Assembly: GCA_019671135.1 (NCBI GenBank)
Contig: JAHRHY010000005.1
Coordinates: forward strand, 186,001 to 250,000
DNA length: 64,000 nucleotides
Direction: 5' to 3'
DNA from: Linnemannia hyalina
Taxonomy: Eukaryota; Mortierellomycota; Mortierellomycetes; Mortierellales; Mortierellaceae
The notes below the pieces were generated by a model, which did no database searches, had not been told where the DNA came from, and was given only the letters and a program-made list of their open reading frames with translations. The position numbers and the translations under genes were made by a program. Below are positions 31,781-42,429 of the stretch, in pieces; position 1 is the stretch's first letter; each line of letters opens with the position of its first letter.

Positions 31781-33117
31781 CCTCTGTGTGTGTTCTAGTG
31801 ACTGTGGGTGGTGGTTTGTGGTTATTTTTTGGGTTGAAGGAAAAGGGAATATATTGAAAGAAAAAAAAAATCGAACAAGTGATGATTCAAGGTTAACGAC
31901 ATAATATCTCGTGTAGTAAAAAGGGTAATTAAAATTTATGTTGGATAATGACGCCAGAGTTCGAGTCCTTCTGGCTCGCCTCCACAAGTAGTAGATTACC
32001 TCAGCCAGATCCGTCACTTATATCAACAACCCTGGGCTATCGGAATCGACCAGTTCTGGAAATGAGCTTAGCCTCCGCCAGGAGTATCGTCCTTCATCCT
32101 CAATCTTCATCCTCACTCAAGATTTCTGGGACCACGGCGGCTTAATGCCAATTTTTCGACATTATCCCTTGATTATGATGATGTCCCTTGATGTTGTTCC
32201 TTAATGTTGTCCCTTACAAGTGTGCCGCATACCCCTATCAAGAACCCTCACAGGAACACTCACGGAAACGCTTACAAGAGGACCTAGGCAATCTTCGAAT
32301 ACACCAGCATTTTGAAACCAGACTTTCGTAAGGCCATATAATTGACTTTCGCGATTATAAGTAAGGGATGGCGGTGTTTTTTCATAACTGACCTATTTTC
32401 TCTATCTAATATTTTCGTGAAAAAAAACTGATAGTCTCGCGTGACATTATCTCGCAGGCTCCAGCTATCGCTCATGTTTTCTTCCAACGTTCAAAGACAC
32501 CGCAGAAGTTCAATGGTGCTATCACTCTCCATATCTTGGTGATATTTTTTGTCGTACTCGCCTGCCTGCACGCACACCCACGACGCAATAAATTTTTTAA
32601 AAACAAAAAAAGTACTCGCCTGCACATTTGGATCGACATTTGCTCATCCTCAATTGGCCATCCAACTAGCTCAGAGGAGTTCAAATACTGGGGTAATGGT
32701 GCAGATTTTCTGAACAAGTTAGGACTCTAATTAACATCTCTCAAGTCAGAATCTAGTGGACTCTCACAGTCATTTGGTTGTAGTTGCCATTGAATCGCCC
32801 CTTTCCCTAGGTCGTCTCTTCCCTAGTCCTAGAACGCGATGCTAACCTTGCTATTCTTCTCCCCCTTCTCCCCCTCCTCCCCCCGTCTCTACCAATCATT
32901 GGCATCTTTCTACTTCGGAACGATCACATATTGTTAAACGTGAACCGTCTTTATTTTAGCGCCTCCAAAATAAAACAAAATTTTCCGTAGATCGCGACGC
33001 GTACACTGACCACACCCAGTGATGCGTCGAAAGTACTGGTGCGTTACTGATTTACCCCTTTGTAGTGCGTAATAAAAAGATCCCTCTCTTTCTTCTCACT
33101 GACACAGGAAACGCGCT
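31781..33117. other. Repeat-rich stretch without a gene
   Basis: No gene is seen. The stretch has CCCTTGAT/GTTGTCCC-type short direct repeats (32160-32215) and, near 32735-32850, segments (CAAGTCAGAAYCT, CTAGAACGCGAYG) that recur at 62405-62440. These mark dispersed repeat material. Confidence 0.45.
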
Positions 33118-33420
33118 ATGGAACATTCAACCCCTTTAAATAAAATAAAAATTCTTACAAACGAACAAAGCATCAGCAACGCGACCTCGAATTCTAATGA
33201 AGTAAGGATTGACATCGAAGGATCAAAAAGCAATGTCGCTTTGAATGCTTGGCTGCCACAAGCCAGTTGGCACTCGTGTATCAAACTATTCCCACCTCGT
33301 CAGCGATCACGTGATAATATCGCGATTCCTTTCAACATCCTCGCTATCCCTTGATCTTGATGGTTATCCCTTACTGTTGTCCCTTACTGTTGTCCTTTGA
33401 TGCTTTCCCCTTATTCTGTC
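33118..33420 (+). repeat. Dispersed repeat fragment with conserved coding-like core
   Basis: The segment 33208-33262 reads IDIEGSKSNVALNAWLPQA. It matches, at both DNA and peptide level, the reverse complement of about 62100-62170 (DIEGPKSNVAMNAWLPHA). A CCCTTGATCTTG/GTTGTCCC motif follows in both places. The open frame from 33118 to 33354 is short and lacks any known domain, so I treat it as a mobile or gene-family fragment rather than a gene. Confidence 0.5.
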
Positions 33421-33633
33421 CATTGGTCTTTACGTCTCTTGATCTTTTTACTTTCTCCCTTTGTCCCAGCACCTTCTTGTTCTTACAGTTTTTCGGGCCT
33501 TTTTCTTTCCTCAATCTTTCCTATTTAGCATCATTAATATTTTACGTTTGTTGTAAGACATTCTCTCTTTCAAACCCACACTTTACAAATTTCAACTCAT
33601 CAACTCTACATACCAAATCCTTCTCATTCAAAA

Positions 33634-34298
33634 ATGCAGCTCCAATATCTGTTCATTATCTGCGTTCTTGTTAGTTTCGCGGCCGCTGCTCCTATGTATG
33701 TAATCACCGTCAATGCCAAAGATCTTTCTCATAGAAATACTGTGGCATTGGAGATCAATAATGGAAGAGCATCCTAGATTCAAGGGATAATTATTAGTAT
33801 TACACACAAATGCAAATAACACCGACTACGATACGGCAGCTCTCAATAGGAACAGAAGAATTGTTGAGGTCATAACTAATATGTTTTTTCTCTGTTGTTT
33901 CTTTCTTGGCATTGTCGTCCCATCTCTAATAGACCGTAGGTTGATACACAGATCCCACAGCAGCTACTGTTATATGACTGTTGTCGGGTGGGGTACGGGT
34001 ATTGTTGAGGCTGTTACTAATATGTTTTCTCTCTTTTGCTTCTTGCTTGGTATTGTCGTTCCATCTCTAATAGCTTGTAAGTTGACACACAAATCCCACA
34101 GCAGCTACTGTGATATGACTGTTGTCGAGTGGGATACGGGTATTATTGAGGCCATAACTAATTTGTTTTCTTTCTGTTGCTTGGTACTGTCGTCTATCCC
34201 TAACAGCGAGTAAGTTGATACACAGATCCCACAGCAGCTACTGTGATATGACTGCTGTCGAGTGGGACAGGAGCCTGTCGTCTAACGTACCACTCTGA
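33634..34298 (+). CDS. Small secreted protein made of tandem repeat micro-exons
   Basis: A spliced model with exons 33634-33695, 33940-33998, 34074-34139 and 34207-34298 gives 92 residues in one frame with GT/AG borders. Exon 1 is a classical signal peptide: MQLQYLFIICVLVSFAAA with an AAA-AP cleavage site. Each later exon codes for one copy of a repeat of about 22 residues with core HRSHSSYCDMTVVEWDTG (variants in each exon); the last adds RSLSSNVPL before TGA. All three introns after exon 2 onward are in phase 1, so units can be added without a frame change. Introns 2 (75 nt) and 3 (67 nt) are themselves copies of each other. The ATG has A at -3 and a CT/CA-rich leader. The mature peptide would be about 73 residues with three cysteines, one per repeat. 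Function is unknown; size, export and tandem-unit build recall fungal secreted effector-like proteins, which is inference. Confidence 0.6.
33840..34265 (+). repeat. Tandem exon-intron unit, period 141 then 133 bp
   Basis: The marker CCCACAGCAGCTACTG begins near 33954, 34095 and 34228, giving periods of 141 and 133. Each unit has an exon-like part and an intron-like part containing ATTGTTGAGG, an ACTAAT branch-type sequence and a pyrimidine run to YAG. The intron part is also present as a fourth, 5'-most copy at 33858-33932, inside intron 1, where the GT of the donor is replaced by AA. Confidence 0.8.
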
Positions 34299-35018
34299 GT
34301 TGTCGATTTTATATGATTGGTCGTGAACCTTCTAATTTCCTATCAAGAAATGGGTGATGATCCAGACATAGGATTTTGTTAAACCCCCATTAAGGCGCGT
34401 TATGACAAAAGAGGGTCCTTTGAAAAATAAATATTTTTGTATGAAGGTAACCTCGGTAGAGTAGGTAGGTGAGGTGACTGATGAAATATTGTTGGGAATC
34501 TAGACGTGGGCTAAGCAGAATGACCTTTCTCAAGACGCGACGAGAGAGGACACGGAGGGGATAGAGATGAAAGAGGAGGGAATAGGTCATTGTGAAGAAT
34601 TTGCGTGTGAAGATGAATGAACAGGTGGAGTCTATGCAAGACGATTTACACCCATTCTCCTAGTAACAGAGGATGTGTGTGATATATTTTATTATGATCG
34701 AGAAAAACAAAACAAAACAATAAATGGAGGAAACTATAGGAGCTGGACCCCTACCTAGACCAAAAGAGGTAGCGAACCCTACGCTGCCTAGATTTCTTCT
34801 AGGGTACAAAAGTCAGAGAATGAAGAAGCATTGAACAGCATACAAAAGATGGGACAACTCTGTCGGTTGCTTTTTTGTTCTCTTTTCAAGAATGCTGTTG
34901 TTACTATTTTTATTTTGTATTTTTTATGGTATGTGTCAGCAAATACCGTTTCTGTTATCATTACTTCATCACCCCCTCTAATAAGTATAGAACCACAAGA
35001 GAATCCCACAACAAAGAC
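34299..35018. other. Intergenic, no gene seen
   Basis: It holds the 3' flank of the secreted-protein gene (AATAAA-like near 34428) and, at its right end, the 3' UTR of the leftward kelch gene. Confidence 0.4.
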
Positions 35019-37746
35019 TTAATGCTGGAAGTGCTGGTTGTGCTCAGGATGCATCTGCTGAGGAGAACCCAACCCAGGAATACCGCCATTCGAATAGTTG
35101 CTGTTGGCATATCCTGGAGGCATGGGCGCGTTACCCAACAGAGGCGACGCAAACGGGTCCTGGGAAGCGTTGGCTCCTGATCTTGATGCTGTTGGTGCAG
35201 GGTATGACACCTTTGGTGTCGCACCGCCAGAAGTAGGTGGCAAGATGTAGGGGCTCGCCACGGGGGAAGCGATACCGCCAGACGAGACGCTGGAACCGTG
35301 TGTGGGGGGTGGAGGGGAGAAGTATCCGGCAGAATGTCCAGAGGAGGCACCGGGAGGGCTGACGTATCCTTGATCGAGGGGCGAGGGGCTGTTGACGGCC
35401 AGGGCTTGCATGTTGGGCGAAGGGCTTTGCATATGGATTGCGCCGCCAGTATGGTCAAGGTAGACAGGTTGGACTGCAATCGTGCCATCGGGGAGGTGCT
35501 GCATCAAGTACTGGACGTTGCCTTGTGCCTGTCCACCCATCCCAGGGGAACCGCTAGCGTTATTCAAGAGCAACTCGTCCATTCCTGCATAGGCGCCATT
35601 ATGAATCATCCCGGGGGTCGAAAGAGCAGCCCGCGCGGCGTTAGGAGACACGCGTGGTGTGGCCTTCGAATCCCGACCTGCAGTATCGCCACCCTCGGGT
35701 CTGAGGGAGGCCAGATAAGCCTCCTTCTCCATCTCGGCCTCCTTGATCTCAATCTGCTTCTGGCGACGGCGGTAGAGGAAGAGTCCGATGATGAGGCCGA
35801 GGACGGCAATTGCGCCTATGATGATTCCGATGAGTGCTCCCGTGCTGAGTCCTGAGGAGGCGCCGTTGTTGCCACCACCGAGGGGATCACTGATGGCGGT
35901 TCCGTCTGCCTTGGGCGCGTACTCGCCCATCCACTTTGAGAGCATCACATCGTAGATTTGGATGTCTTTGACGTATGCCTGCTGGCCTCCCGTTGGTGTA
36001 CTCGACATGCCTAGTGTCAAAAGAAGAGACAAGGGAGGTTATATTAATATATAGTAAATAATCGCAAGGCTTGCAGAGAATAGAGAGAGGGACAATCAAC
36101 AGTCAAGAAAAGAAAAAAAGTACCTCCAAGGACAATCATGTTGGCACCGGCAATGTTACAAGTATGCCCATTTCTTGGTGAAGTCGGGTTGGTTGGAATG
36201 ATCCGGGTCCAAGTCATGGTAATCATATCCAACGACCACAAGTCCGACAGACTCGTCTTTGCATTCGCATCATACCCTCCAAACAACAACACCTTCTTCG
36301 AATCCGTCAAAACCGTACAATGGTCCTGACGAGGCTGCGGGTACGTGCCCAATGTCAACTGAATCCCATGTATAGGGGCGGCAGGGTTGGAGACATCGAT
36401 GTAGGGCAAGGACTGGAAGGACTGGTACCCGCGTTGACCGACTGACGAGGAGAAGCCTCCAAAGATAAAGATCTTGGAGTTGTAGAGGATGGCGGAGCCG
36501 GAACTGAATTGGTTCAGGGATGTGACGCCGGGGGCGGGGGTGAGGGGGAGGGAGGCTGTCCATTGGCCGTCCTTGTAGGCGTCGACTTCGTTGGTGCTGC
36601 TGCCATCTGCCAGGGAGCCGCCGAGGAAGTATGATATTCCAGTTGCTGAGTTTGTGATCAGGTCTGCGTTCTTGCGCCCTGTCCAGCTCGCCGCTTGTCT
36701 ATTCTCGCGAAAATGGATAGGTTAGTTGGGTGTGTGGGAGAAGTTAAGTAACAAATGCAAAAAGGGGCGGCGAATAAGGAGATATGCGTGTGTACATGGC
36801 GCAGGTGGGGCGGCGTGTCGGTGCTTGTTCGATCGATTTTTGAGGGTCGACTTGTGTCCTCCCCTCTGTGTCCTTCTGCGCATGTCTCTTTTATCGGGTG
36901 TCGAAGGTATGCTCTGATAAGGTGTGTCGACTACTTTTGCTTCTTCTCTGTTCTTCTGTGAATTCCAAGATAACGCACACGTTGTCGGGCATCGCCACAT
37001 AGCTCAACTCTTCTTTTTCTTCCTTTCATTCATCTTTTCACACACTCCTCCGGATCCACAATGATTGCGTTATCCTTGTTCCCGATACCAGTCCACCTCT
37101 CATGCATGCATACGTTAATCACATATTCCTTTTGCCTTCACCCTTCATCCCCTTGACAATAGGTAAGGGCTGGTGAAATAGGAAAGGTGGCAAAAAAACA
37201 ACAATAAAGACAGCAACAGTGTACTTACGCAGCAGGGGCATTGGAAGAAGACCACACTCCCGAAGAAATCGAATAACTGTACAAGAACGGTTTGGTGCCA
37301 TCTCCCCAGGGGGCTGTAACCAGCAGCGTCGAACCATCCGCACTCATGGCTGCAGAATGTCCGCTCACTTGGGGACCCATTCCAGAGGTAGCGTTCGCTT
37401 TCGACAAGTTGATCCACGCAGCTGAAGACTTTGGCCAGGATTTCGTCATATCGAGGGCAAAGAGGTCTGAAGAAAACGTCGCAGCTCCGGCTTGGTTGAG
37501 TTGTCCGCCCTGGTAGTAGATCATTTTTTTGTTGGATGCAGAGGCGACACCCAAGAAGGCTGCAGGGGCATCGATGGCGGGCGCTGTGGGTTGAGGGGTG
37601 GCGGTGCCCGTAGGGGTTGGGAGTGCTGTGGTGGGGAGTCCTGTTGCTGGGGGTTTGGATGTTTGGGCGGTTGTTGTGGAAATGAGGGCTGAGGAGAGAT
37701 AGAGGGAGAGGATGAGTCCCAACCGACTTGCGCTAACTGCGACCAT
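35019..37746 (-). CDS. Kelch-repeat beta-propeller protein with signal peptide and single TM segment (copy A)
   Basis: A cell-surface protein of 694 residues. Exons: 37746-37229, 36698-36124, 36010-35019. A signal peptide (MVAVSASRLGLILSLYLSSA) and a Pro/Thr-rich stalk lead into kelch blades, seen as paired glycines in IFIFGGF, VLLFGGY and MIVLGG with the downstream W residues. After the propeller comes one transmembrane helix (GALIGIIIGAIAVLGLIIGLF, near 35830-35770) with a stop-transfer RRRQK, and then a long Pro/Ser/Gln-rich cytosolic tail. The domain order suggests an anchored receptor or adhesin for sugar or matrix, which is inference. An in-frame ATG at 37905 lies 53 residues before the signal peptide and is less likely. 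It is a paralogue of the gene at 42430-44798. Confidence 0.85.
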
Positions 37747-40707
37747 GTTTGTGGTGGTGGTGGTGGTGGTGGTGTGGTGGTGGTTGCTGTTCTTTGTTTG
37801 CCTTTTCCTTGCTAGTGCCGATTGTGAATTAATAAAGCCGGATGGGAGGAAGGTGAAAATGGCGCCAGAAGAGGACTTGGAGAAGCGGACTAGTGCAGGT
37901 ACCACGTTGTTTCTAGTGGGAACAGTTTCAGTTGAAGAGAAAGAAGGAGGAGCGCGATTCTAGTTGTGAGGAAAGGAAGGTGACGACCGTTGAGGAGTGA
38001 AGGGAGGAGGAGGAGGCGTGAGGTGGCGAGAGGGGAGAGAGAGTGAGAGTGGAAGAAGGAGGGGAAATAAAAAAAGGGGGTGTGCGTGGTGGTTTGTTAG
38101 TCCGTTGGCGGAGGTATGTGAAGGGAGGGTATGGGTGAGTGAGTGAAGAGAGGAGAGAAGAGAGAAGAGAGAAGAGGGAGGAGTGTGAAGGGAGAGGTTC
38201 GGATGGGCGATGCTGGGCTGAGGGGCTGAGGAGAACAAGCGAGTGGGAGGAGGGGATAGAGAAGGATGAGTCCCGAGGAGAAGAAAGAAGGGAAAAGAGA
38301 CAAAAAGGAGGACGCAGGGCGGGAAGTACAAAAATGAGAAAAGGAGAAACAAGAAGCAATGGAGCTGTGGAATGGATGAACGAACCCAGCCTCCGATGAT
38401 GGGGAAGATGGAAGGAATCAGGGCGTGTATGCACTCACAAGAATAGTGATGAACAAGAAACAAGAGGAAGCGGGGCCAGAGCAGAGCTGCAAATAGAACC
38501 TTGCGGTTTTGGTTGAATGGGGGCAGCGGCGGAAGAAAGAAAAAGAGTGAGAGCACCAACCCTTCTGCCTGCATTTGAGCACACACACACAAGACATACA
38601 AAAACACAAACATGCACCCACGCACTTCCAAGAGACCAAGGAGTGTCCTTCCTCTCTCTCTCTCTCTCTCCCTCTTGGATATCCGTTCGTTCTTTTCAAT
38701 CGCGCCGCTGCAATGTCTATTTTTTTTTTTCGTTTTCTACCGCAGCTGTCGTCTTCATTGTTGCCACTGTCGCACTTTCTTCAACTCTGTCTCTTTCCTC
38801 AACCCTCTATCTCTTCTACCCCTGTCTCTCTTCATTGGTGGTGCCTGAAATCGGACCTTTCTTTTGACCGAAAAAACTCTAACCGTCAATAACAACCTTT
38901 CTTGATGACACACACAAATTGCCCACACTTATACACACGCGTAAACAACATGAACAAACAACAACTACAACCTCAAGGCAATCAAATGGGAACACAATCA
39001 CCAATGTTGCTCTCTCATTGCTATCAATCTCACAATTCTCGCGAAAATGAATTTGTTCAAGAAAAGACGTTGGATGGGGTTGTTCACCAGAGACGAACAA
39101 ATGAATAGCCAGCATGAGAGCCCTTTCAAAATTTTCTACTTGATATCTCGCCGCTTTTCAAGGTCTAGGCACGCCCCCGAACGCAACCACACAACAAACA
39201 TTGACGAGTACACAGGGTCCCGTCCCCAAACTCAACCTTTTTCCTTGTCATGCCGCTCTTCAACTCTCATTTCATCCTCATGCCGCCCTATCGGTCAACA
39301 AACAATCTTCCGAGTACTGTCCGCACCCCGATCAAAGCACTTAGGGCTGGTTATGTAATTGCACCTATTTTTCCATCTAGCTAACAAACCAATGAGCGCC
39401 ATTAAAGACCCTCGCTAACTCCTCTGGCTTGTGCGCAAAAGTTCAACATTCAACGTTCAACAATCTAACGTCAGTGGGACTCGCTGGACCATCAATCATC
39501 TTTATTTTCCTTCCCTTACAAAAGCATTCTTTTTTTGAAAAATAGGAGACAACGTTTTTTGGGTACACTGTACGACGATACACCCTCACAGATACCCTCT
39601 TGCACCCTGCGTTTTTTTTTCTACCGAAATATGCTGAGTATCATATGACCCGTAAAGAATTTTAACGACTACATCCCAACAATTGCACACTATCACCAAT
39701 GAGTCGATCGCTCCCTTTTTGTATCCGTCACCAAGGTCTGTCTTCTTTCGGACGCCAATGTGCAAGAGGTGTAAGAGGGTGCCACCTTTTCTTTTTGTCG
39801 TTGCCATTGTCATTACCACTGCTACTGTACCGAAATCCCAATGAAGCAATGTATCGATCGACTGAAATCTAAATCAAGGTGGACAATAGGCGAAGGGTGA
39901 ACCCTCTGGGGTTGAGCCGACCGTAGTTTCTCGCATTCCTCGAAGCGATAGTATATAGCATTATCGAACTGGATTCATGGATCAACCACGCCCGACCCCA
40001 TCCAGAGGTCGTATTCAGTACATCCAGTCATCCAGTACATCCAGTCATCTAGTACATCCAAAGGAATTACCGTATGTTGTTTGTCGTTGTTGACCCAGGG
40101 TCGTAAGGGTGTCGCTATGCTGGTAGTTGTTTTTCGATGAGCTGAAGGGTGCCGATTGGTATTGTTGCGTCGAAAACAAAACAACGAGAAAGAGACGTGG
40201 TTTACACTTGTATTGCTTTCCTTGCGAACTGCGTCTATTAGTCGTCTAAAGAGTCAATAGCCAGCAGGCGAGGCCGATGAGGCGGACAAGGATGTAGTCA
40301 AAAGGTGGAAGGATGGAGCGGAGTAAGACGAGATAGTGGCGAGAAAGGGAAAAAAGATGTGCAACATATCTAGTGGTGAAGTTTGAGTTCCACGTCCAAA
40401 GTATGGGCTCCAACGTGATCATGTATATATTGCACGACGTAGATCATGATTTTTTATTCACACGGCGTGAATGACCCTTTTCTTTTGACCCATGCAACCC
40501 CGGTAACCAAAGACAACGTTAAGCTCCCTCTCCCTCTCTCTCTTCAGGAACAAAGGAGAACATGTCCGGGAAGCTATGGTAGGATGGGCAACGAAGGAGC
40601 CCTTATGTCACCAACAGTGGCTTAGACAACAAAGGTAAAAAACGTCACCATTGCCCATTACCTATACTACACACCCTTGTCCTCAACAATACCTCGCACT
40701 GCACAAT
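37747..40707. other. Gene-free stretch between kelch copy A and the MULE-like gene
   Basis: The left end is the promoter and leader of the kelch gene. 38130-38200 is a GA-rich low-complexity tract, and 40020-40070 has a short tandem repeat of about 17 bases (ACATCCAGTCATCCAGT). I see no gene on either strand. Confidence 0.45.
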
Positions 40708-42114
40708 ATGGAGCCTGACTTGACACTTGTACCCGCTCTTCCCCTGCCTGTAACGATTGACAAAGAGACACAAGCAAAGATGATCGAGGAGGACCTCGAC
40801 ATCCGAGATCCTTTGACACGCGAATGCGTGGAACAAACTATCCTTGCTAGTTTTGAGCGGCTGGAGGTATGTGATAATTCAATTGGCAAATAATGCCTTT
40901 TTGTTGACTGTACAGTCTCCTCATAGAAGATTGTTTGTCTTCTTAGGCCTCGATTGCTGCGATGGGTGAGCCGCAACGTGACTTAGACAATGACCTGGAT
41001 GTGAAGCCCGACCCCGTCAAGCTGGAGCTGCTTAAGCTAGAGGAGCGCGTCTTTGAAGGAGGACGCGCTTCGTTTAGAGGTTAGTCAACTAATCGTTTTC
41101 TTGCAACATCCCTACCTTCTGTGTCAGTAATGATAGTGATATTTACCAACATATTTATCTGACTAACTATTAGCACTTGAATAAGACTGCAGGCGTCAAC
41201 CATGACGAAATCGTCCGTTTTCGAATTCGAGACCTTCTTGCCCGCGACGAGTATATCATTGCGGCCGCCAAGTGCTACGGTATTGCTCCAAATGACAGAA
41301 TTAAGGACATTATTGAGGCCGACTTGCATCGCGTTCAGTTCACCATCAAGCTTGACCGAGTTCCAAGCGTGGCGAGAGTATCATGCTCGCGTCATCAGGG
41401 CAGCGTTTGTTTTCCAGAGATATTACGTATCTAAGAGAAATGGGCTTCACATTATATACCTACTTCTGCCAATGCCATGGTCCAAAGCAAAAACGACAGG
41501 ACAGGATTCGTGGAGGTATCTCAGGCAAGGCTCATGCACCCCAGAAGGTTTCGATCAAGCGTTTTTGTCCCGCGAAGATCGTTGCTACTGAGACGCTGAA
41601 GGGTATCAAAGCGGGAACTCTGGTGATCGACCTCTACTACCATCACGCCCACGACCTTGCGAGTCTAGAGAATATCGGCACGCGACAGAGGTCGGACAGG
41701 ATCAAGGCAACCGTCAAAAGCCTGCTGTTGCAAGGTTCGTCCATCAAGAACGTTATGGAGAGGCTGAAAATGAAGTATGCCAGATTCATGGAGGTTATCA
41801 GGGGAAACGACCAGCGGCTCTCTCAAGATGACTTTGTCACGTACGAGGACGTGTACAACATCTGGTACAATATATACAATGAGATGACGCGGAAGGACCC
41901 AGACTTGGGTCTGTTGGCGTTAGCTCCCCAGGTAGACCAAGGGCAGCAGGACTTGCAACAGGACTTGCAGGAGGAGGAGGAGCCTGTCCCAGGGCATGGC
42001 CTTTCTTACTATCTCGATCGGATCATCAGTCTGGAGACCCTTCGAGACAAGAGCCAGACCATACCTCATGAGTCGCAACTTTGTGCACTGCTTGATAGAT
42101 TCCTTACCATCTAA
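40708..42114 (+). pseudogene. MULE/FAR1-like transposon-derived gene, frame-damaged and truncated
   Basis: Exons 40708-40866, 40947-41079 and from 41193 join in frame to give an acidic head and HDEIVRFRIRDLL. The reading then breaks: the frame from 41193 stops at 41434, while the frame that carries REMGFTLYTYFCQCHG and continues to the stop at 42114 opens only after 41352. No consensus intron bridges them. The downstream part has FCQCHGPKQK, then KRFCPAKIVAT, DLYYHHAHDL, LLLQGSSIKNVMERL and LSQDDFVTYEDVYNI, the Cys/His-spaced N-terminal DNA-binding type of MULE/FAR1-like transposases found in fungi and oomycetes. The DDE catalytic core that should follow is absent. Confidence 0.5.
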
Positions 42115-42429
42115 GAACCATCATTGCCTCGTAAAGAGGGTGGAGATCTTGGAAACAAAAGACAGCGGCAGTGTTACTAAAAATAATAATATTCAAGTCA
42201 AATATTATGTGCGATATGTGTGATTTTGAAGAGTACAACCTACAGTACAAAAAATATAGAATTACGGGTTTTCATGCTGTCACTGTGTAAAAAAATACTG
42301 CGAGGAGACAATATCTACCGAGAGAAACCAGGTTGAACTACAATCAGGGGATTCACTCACTACCAACAAAATACACACGCAAAAGAAGAGGATCTGATTT
42401 CATCAAATTTTTATCTTATTCTCAACCGT
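42115..42429. other. Intergenic, no gene seen
   Basis: An AT-rich 315-bp gap between the MULE-like remnant and the 3' end of the second kelch gene. Confidence 0.4.

Noticed and set aside
31950..31990. A possible tRNA T-arm: GAGTTCGAGTCC matches a Pol III B box, with CCAGA/TCTGG pairing around it.
   Set aside because: The loop would be 11 nt rather than 7, and no 5' acceptor, D-arm or A box is seen upstream. At most it is a decayed tRNA-derived repeat.
40014..40070. A short tandem repeat (about 17 bp, ACATCCAGTC units) considered as a regulatory array.
   Set aside because: Only about two and a half imperfect copies and no nearby promoter feature; noted in the gap entry only.
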